64,000 nucleotides of DNA, taken from Xenorhabdus sp. BG5 (lineage in GTDB: Bacteria > Pseudomonadota > Gammaproteobacteria > Enterobacterales > Enterobacteriaceae). Made by a program: the position numbers and the translations under genes. Each line of letters opens with the position of its first letter. The stretch's first letter is position 1. Below the pieces are notes generated by a model, which had not been told where the DNA came from, ran no database searches, and saw nothing but the letters and a program-made list of their open reading frames with translations. The stretch is from NCBI RefSeq assembly GCF_015163665.1, contig NZ_JADEUG010000005.1:85342-149341 (forward strand). The letters are read 5' to 3'. Positions 60,901 to 64,000 of this stretch are shown piece by piece.

Positions 60901-62528
60901 TCAAGCAATTGCAATCCCGTATCTGTACCGATTTTAGGATCGGTTATCCACTGAACGTGGCTGATAGTGGTATTTTTTATCGGTGTCCCATGAGCCGTAT
61001 CAAAGGTAATCACCGGATTAAACGTATAGCCATCCTTTTTATCCCCCGTTGCAAGCAATGGCCCAGCAGGAGTAAAATAATCCCCTTCCTGTTTTTTCAG
61101 CATAAAGGGCCTGACAATCACGCGCATCGCAACAGGCGCTGATTTTAGACCATCTTCCAATTCAGCCAGGGCATAAATGGGGTAATTGTTATTCTGGTTA
61201 TCACCGGATAAATAGGTTGGCAGAGTGATTTTTATAGTGTGACCGACGTGAGAAGAGAACTTCCCTCCGTTTTTTTCAAAATCTTCGTTCGTTGTCCAAT
61301 GAATCTGCTTAACAAAGTCATTAGACGATAATTTAACCGTAATCTCGTGCTGCTCCTGACTGTATCCAACAATCGTTTCCGGTAACGATAATTGGGCAAT
61401 CGGCTTTTTCTGGTGTTCAAGCACAATATGATTATTTCTTTCTACCAGATCATAACGGCTTCCCGCTAAAGTTCTCGCCGCCGCTACATTTTCTGGCGAC
61501 AATTGCACACTCAGGGGTACACCCAGTTTATAGTTAAAATTCGCCAAAAACTGCGTTTCGCTGTGCCCACTTCCTCCTCGTTTATAATCTACACCCAGGG
61601 TAAATAGCGGAACTGGGGTATAAGTCAGCCCCAATTTAGCCAAGTTAGGATTTTTCTGTTTTGTGTCACGATTGAATAAAGTTACGTTATCGCCAAAATA
61701 CTGCTCATAGGTCAGTTTGGCCCCCAGATGAGGGTAAACAGGTAAGAAAAACTCCCCATTAATGTCATAACCGTTAGCCGGACGTTCATAATAACCGACA
61801 AAATTCCGTGAGTCTTTCCAGTTAGTTAAACGATAATAGGTATTAGCGGAAAGTTTAATGTAGTCTCCCCCTATTTCTCCGCCCAAACCAAGACGCTGAT
61901 TTTTACCTGTCAGGTCGTAATCATAAAAGGTATTCAGGCCATACATCCAGTTTTGAGAAAAATAACGCCCACCTAATCCTACATTCATGGTATCCCGGCT
62001 ATCTTTGTTGCGATAACCCAGTTGGGAAAAGAACAACCAATCTACTTTATTATCATAAAGTGGCAGTAACAGATCGAATGAATTGTTTTTTAGCGCTCCC
62101 TTTTTATCGAATCCAAAATTAATTCTGACAGTACCAAATTGTGATAACCATTTTTGTGCACCGGAAGATACCGTGTTATTAAACTGCCCTATCGCGTAAG
62201 ATTTGGCTTGCTCTGCCAGTTCTGAAGGCGAGGATGATAGGATATTTCCTGCCATCTGGATGTTTTTAGCAATAACATTGGGTGTACTGGAATTCGAGGG
62301 GTGACTGTTTTTTTCAAATCTAGTTTCTTTACTCGTATTCGAATTCAAAAAATTTTTACTTGATTCGTTAATCCGAACATTTATATTATGTTGGTCATCT
62401 TTTTTTTGCGTGTATATTTTTGCATAGGTTAGATTACCCTCTGCAAAGGTGTGCGTTATCGTATAGGGTACCAATAATGAGTAAAGAAAAAAGAAGAAGA
62501 CTGTGCCCTTGCCAATATATGATAACAT
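57963..62528 (-). CDS. Inverse autotransporter adhesin (invasin/intimin family)
   Basis: 1521 residues. Signal peptide with VFFFFLYSLLV to about residue 29; linker to about 100; inverse-autotransporter beta barrel about 105-372 (WLSQFGTVRINFGFDKKG, NVGLGGRYF, GLNTFYDYDLTGKNQRLGLG, GVDYKRGG); linker SRYDLVERNNHIVLEHQKK; then intimin-type D0 module (about 376-473) and about seven Ig-like modules, three of them (about 598-937) near repeats with TLASTVEIKDVTVSLSI-type ends. The last 110 residues carry CQDPRLPTLRNINEL and YVLCV (Cys1425, Cys1514), resembling the lectin-like tip of invasin. No LysM was seen. AAGGTG precedes the ATG. The barrel should anchor it in the outer membrane with the Ig stalk outside. 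Confidence 0.9.
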   Translation of the reverse strand: MLSYIGKGTVFFFFLYSLLVPYTITHTFAEGNLTYAKIYTQKKDDQHNINVRINESSKNFLNSNTSKETRFEKNSHPSNSSTPNVIAKNIQMAGNILSSSPSELAEQAKSYAIGQFNNTVSSGAQKWLSQFGTVRINFGFDKKGALKNNSFDLLLPLYDNKVDWLFFSQLGYRNKDSRDTMNVGLGGRYFSQNWMYGLNTFYDYDLTGKNQRLGLGGEIGGDYIKLSANTYYRLTNWKDSRNFVGYYERPANGYDINGEFFLPVYPHLGAKLTYEQYFGDNVTLFNRDTKQKNPNLAKLGLTYTPVPLFTLGVDYKRGGSGHSETQFLANFNYKLGVPLSVQLSPENVAAARTLAGSRYDLVERNNHIVLEHQKKPIAQLSLPETIVGYSQEQHEITVKLSSNDFVKQIHWTTNEDFEKNGGKFSSHVGHTIKITLPTYLSGDNQNNNYPIYALAELEDGLKSAPVAMRVIVRPFMLKKQEGDYFTPAGPLLATGDKKDGYTFNPVITFDTAHGTPIKNTTISHVQWITDPKIGTDTGLQLLDWETSDAVALDEKGHFKRKPVLISSRPHKDVKVYLQLNSQPPQLVGEVSFDKNPASFHVDKVEVLPAVPSQVANGSQTYTYSAVVLDSDNHPVKNQKIANVNWSKDKNHDGLIWNPLNGEAQTNGDGKLTATLASTVEIKDITVSLAIGSHKPVLAEQTVSFTASTAKYHIHNSTVNIDQAGSLIANGKNTYTYTAVIIDSQGNKAKNQNIANVKWSITRNGQDESHNKNLIFNHSGDTTNGAGQLTATLASTVEIKDVTVSLSIEGQPSIPAQPPVTFTKDTQDYRISGDIQVSPSGTLTADGAQKYTYTAAIVGIGGKLVRGGEIIHNATWKIEHPANSNAYGLVLDQSDKTIDGKGQLTATLTSIKAVKGVVVSLTVGKQPPVKAKPPVDFKSEQVSITPTPPSPILVGENYTLTVNVKDATGNNPEPNKQVNWILKNPNQKGVTLSPTSSTTRSDGRATTTLTSTQAQTVTVEASVEGVETAASVDVEFKWPTIHKPTVAEKTGTVPADGDKEPQHAYHYTAHVVGADGKTPYTGQEIKFKWRLKSQAGGTPQNTWLSEKGEVTAQSDGTLKVQLLSSEKNPVVTGAIVCLAAVDEKSVEISETEQCADPVDFEAENLKIVSLDVAFDPKHPIKGGSSGHYTYTAKVVKADGKTLPDGYKVDANWILDPAPENYNGQKEWKIEPNNIVKNGQITAILSSQVGIGDINNGQVTDGLNVKLEVPAGRGKTTSNPANQQVAFDVVSQPAGIVVYTKEADNVTIKKSKIFEDQLRPSNAFGNMYAQLYDLSIKEKILDKGGEIISTEGFGSGINDIGSIDLTTGEITLGTFHKAKVDTSITIKRTNKAKYAYNYSFFIKKYIQPASRYPGVMKQDSEQEDISCQDPRLPTLRNINELDVGINGTDSYSLQNEFSDSYSWGLLDYITSPPPVTPNILGKYSNNSLSNSGNFIYNTQENKQVVSANDSKGYVLCVGSYFSY

Positions 62529-62646
62529 AATAAAAACACCTTATAAATTTTGATATCAACCCAGCTTTTTAGTTACGCTCATACGTATCCATCAAATGGT
62601 TAGAATCTACTCCTATTATGATACTAGTTGTCTATTTTATTTTTGC

Positions 62647-62688
62647 GTTATTAAAAATAGTTATCACTCGATAACTATTTTTAATAAC
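62647..62688. promoter_or_regulatory. 42-bp perfect inverted repeat upstream of the autotransporter gene
   Basis: Two 19-base arms (62647-62665 and 62670-62688), exact complements, separated by ACTC. The centre TAGTTATCACTCGATAACTA is shared with 57688-57707. It lies 119-160 bases upstream of the autotransporter start. Its A5/T5 flanks could also act as a weak terminator. Confidence 0.6.
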
Positions 62689-62739
62689 ATAACCAATTGA
62701 AACACTAATGATTATTACCAAATATTTAACAAGTCAAAA

Positions 62740-62774
62740 ACAAGAGCAAGCCTCGTTAATTTAAACGAGGCTTG
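62740..62774 (-). terminator. Terminator after the 62814 gene
   Basis: CAAGCCTCGTT (62747-62757) pairs exactly with AACGAGGCTTG (62764-62774) around AATTTA; on the minus strand it is followed by CTCTTGTTTTT. Confidence 0.7.
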
Positions 62775-62813
62775 TTAGAGATTAGAATAACTCTTTATAT
62801 TTTAATTAATATG

Positions 62814-63830
62814 TTATAAAACTCGTCTTAATATATGGGAGAAACTATCTCTGCTTCCATATATATCACCTACAGCGTAGTCAACCAGAACCAGTCTTCC
62901 GCTATTTTCTTGTGCCCAATCATAAGGGATATCTATTGCTATCCGTTCTACATTGTCAAGTACTTGATAATTAGTTTGCCACATTGTCTGACCTACCAAC
63001 CGGATGTTTACTGTCTGATTTAATCTCATATCAGGATAACGTATTATGACTTGAATAGAATCATCATTGTATTCAAGGTTGGGTGCAGGTAAATTAAGTG
63101 TTTGCCCTTCAATCTCAAGCTGTAAATCTCCTGAGTACTCAACAACATCACCAGGTGTTCTTGTTACTGAAAAATGCAACGTAGCAGTATCACCAATAGT
63201 GTCAATAAACTCCATACGAGGAATATAGAATGTCATCGGTGCTACATTATTTACTGTCTGAACAGGTGGCACGTATGTAATATCACTACGACGCCCTTTC
63301 CATAAGACCTTGACTGTATGCCCAGGAGCCATGCCCTCATAAACCGGCACAATGACTTTCAACTGATCTAACCGATAATAATCATCTTTTGTCAGCAAGG
63401 TGCCTTGTTTGCCTGTAGCTTCTGGAACACTAGGAATATAATCAGATAATCTAGATGAATCAAAAAATATAAGATTTATATTCACTGTTGGTGACTCACG
63501 TTCATTACCATGACTTATTATCTTATACTTAGCTTGATAGGCACCATATTTAGAAATTTCATCCACAGGAAATAGTAATGTATATGGGGATGTATGCAAT
63601 GTACTTGGGCTAACAGAGTATGGTCTGTTTTTTATAACCACACTATTATTATCACTTAAATAAAGATATCCATCTATTTCATCACCAGTCTTAGCATCAT
63701 CATATCTTGGCACTTCCATTAATATATATTCAGTATTCATTATACGCAAATCGTGTATGTTAATGGTATCGGTTCCATGTGCCTGTGGAAATGTAGGTGG
63801 AGAGAGAGTTATACTATCTAAACCTTTCAT
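62814..63830 (-). CDS. Leaderless protein of three repeated Ig-like modules
   Basis: 338 residues, no name recognised. No signal peptide (MKGLDSITLSPPTFPQAHG). Three modules of about 100 residues: about 25-130 (YDDAKTGDEIDGYLYLSD, LFPVDEISKYG), about 145-250 (VYEGMAPGHTVKVLWKG, FYIPRMEFIDTIGD, LHFSVT) and about 250-338 (YPDMRLNQTVNIRLVG, IDIPYDWAQENSG, VDYAVGD). The same pattern occurs in modules 3 and 4 of the array proteins downstream, so it belongs to the same family. AAGGAG precedes the ATG with good spacing. It lies 285 bases before the autotransporter gene, with its own terminator. Function unknown. Confidence 0.7.
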   Translation of the reverse strand: MKGLDSITLSPPTFPQAHGTDTINIHDLRIMNTEYILMEVPRYDDAKTGDEIDGYLYLSDNNSVVIKNRPYSVSPSTLHTSPYTLLFPVDEISKYGAYQAKYKIISHGNERESPTVNINLIFFDSSRLSDYIPSVPEATGKQGTLLTKDDYYRLDQLKVIVPVYEGMAPGHTVKVLWKGRRSDITYVPPVQTVNNVAPMTFYIPRMEFIDTIGDTATLHFSVTRTPGDVVEYSGDLQLEIEGQTLNLPAPNLEYNDDSIQVIIRYPDMRLNQTVNIRLVGQTMWQTNYQVLDNVERIAIDIPYDWAQENSGRLVLVDYAVGDIYGSRDSFSHILRRVL

Positions 63831-64000
63831 GAATTACTCCTTAATTGAGTGTTTATTAAATATAACTTCAGGACATAATCACTTAACTTTTTTATTTCTT
63901 GACAATAAAATTCATAAAATTATTATTTTCCTTATTTATCCAAAAACTTAAGTCAAACATTAATTCCTTTAAATAAACTTTATGTGATTTTATATTGTTG

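Noticed and set aside
57963..62528. Repeats inside the autotransporter gene as a CRISPR or tandem DNA repeat
   Set aside because: Similarity is at protein level, with periods of about 105-115 codons; no short regularly spaced identical repeats. No CRISPR array is seen anywhere in the window.

Overview
The window is a chromosomal segment of an AT-rich enterobacterium. Gene content and synteny are those of the Escherichia coli slyB-to-thrS region, but with rearrangements and a divergent accessory block. Protein sequences and context point to Morganellaceae, most likely Xenorhabdus or Photorhabdus. This placement is an inference from resemblance, not from a search.

Layout. Positions 1-12700 carry slyB (5' end missing), slyA, a DUF1289 gene, gloA, rnt, grxD, sodB, an unlisted 28-residue YnhF-like membrane peptide, purR, punR/punC, cfa, ribC (riboflavin synthase), mdtK and two identical tRNA-Val(GAC) genes. 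Positions 13000-26500 carry central metabolism and envelope genes: pykF, lpp, an L,D-transpeptidase, menI-ydiJ, ydiK, the small RNA rprA with an RcsB-box-like site, ppsA, ppsR and aroH. The E. coli suf operon is not at its usual place. pykF and ppsA both have upstream Cra-like sites, as expected for reciprocal control of glycolysis and gluconeogenesis.

Positions 26600-33300 hold a Fur-boxed heme uptake operon (hemRSTUV) and a MarA/SoxS-type regulator. Positions 33380-41360 hold nlpC and a complete arnBCADTEF operon for L-Ara4N modification of lipid A. Positions 41500-50600 hold btuD, btuC, ihfA, pheT, pheS, the PheM attenuator peptide, rplT, rpmI, infC (with its non-canonical AUU start) and thrS.

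Positions 50900-63830 are the accessory part. Six minus-strand genes encode one large inverse autotransporter (invasin/intimin type, 1521 residues) and five smaller proteins built from Ig-like modules. None of the five has a visible secretion signal. Four of the five form a tandem, probably co-transcribed array. The array and the autotransporter each have upstream the same 20-bp palindromic core (18 of 20 bases identical), which suggests shared regulation. This is the best candidate in the window for an undescribed system: a surface adhesin with a co-regulated set of leaderless Ig-fold proteins of unknown export route and function.
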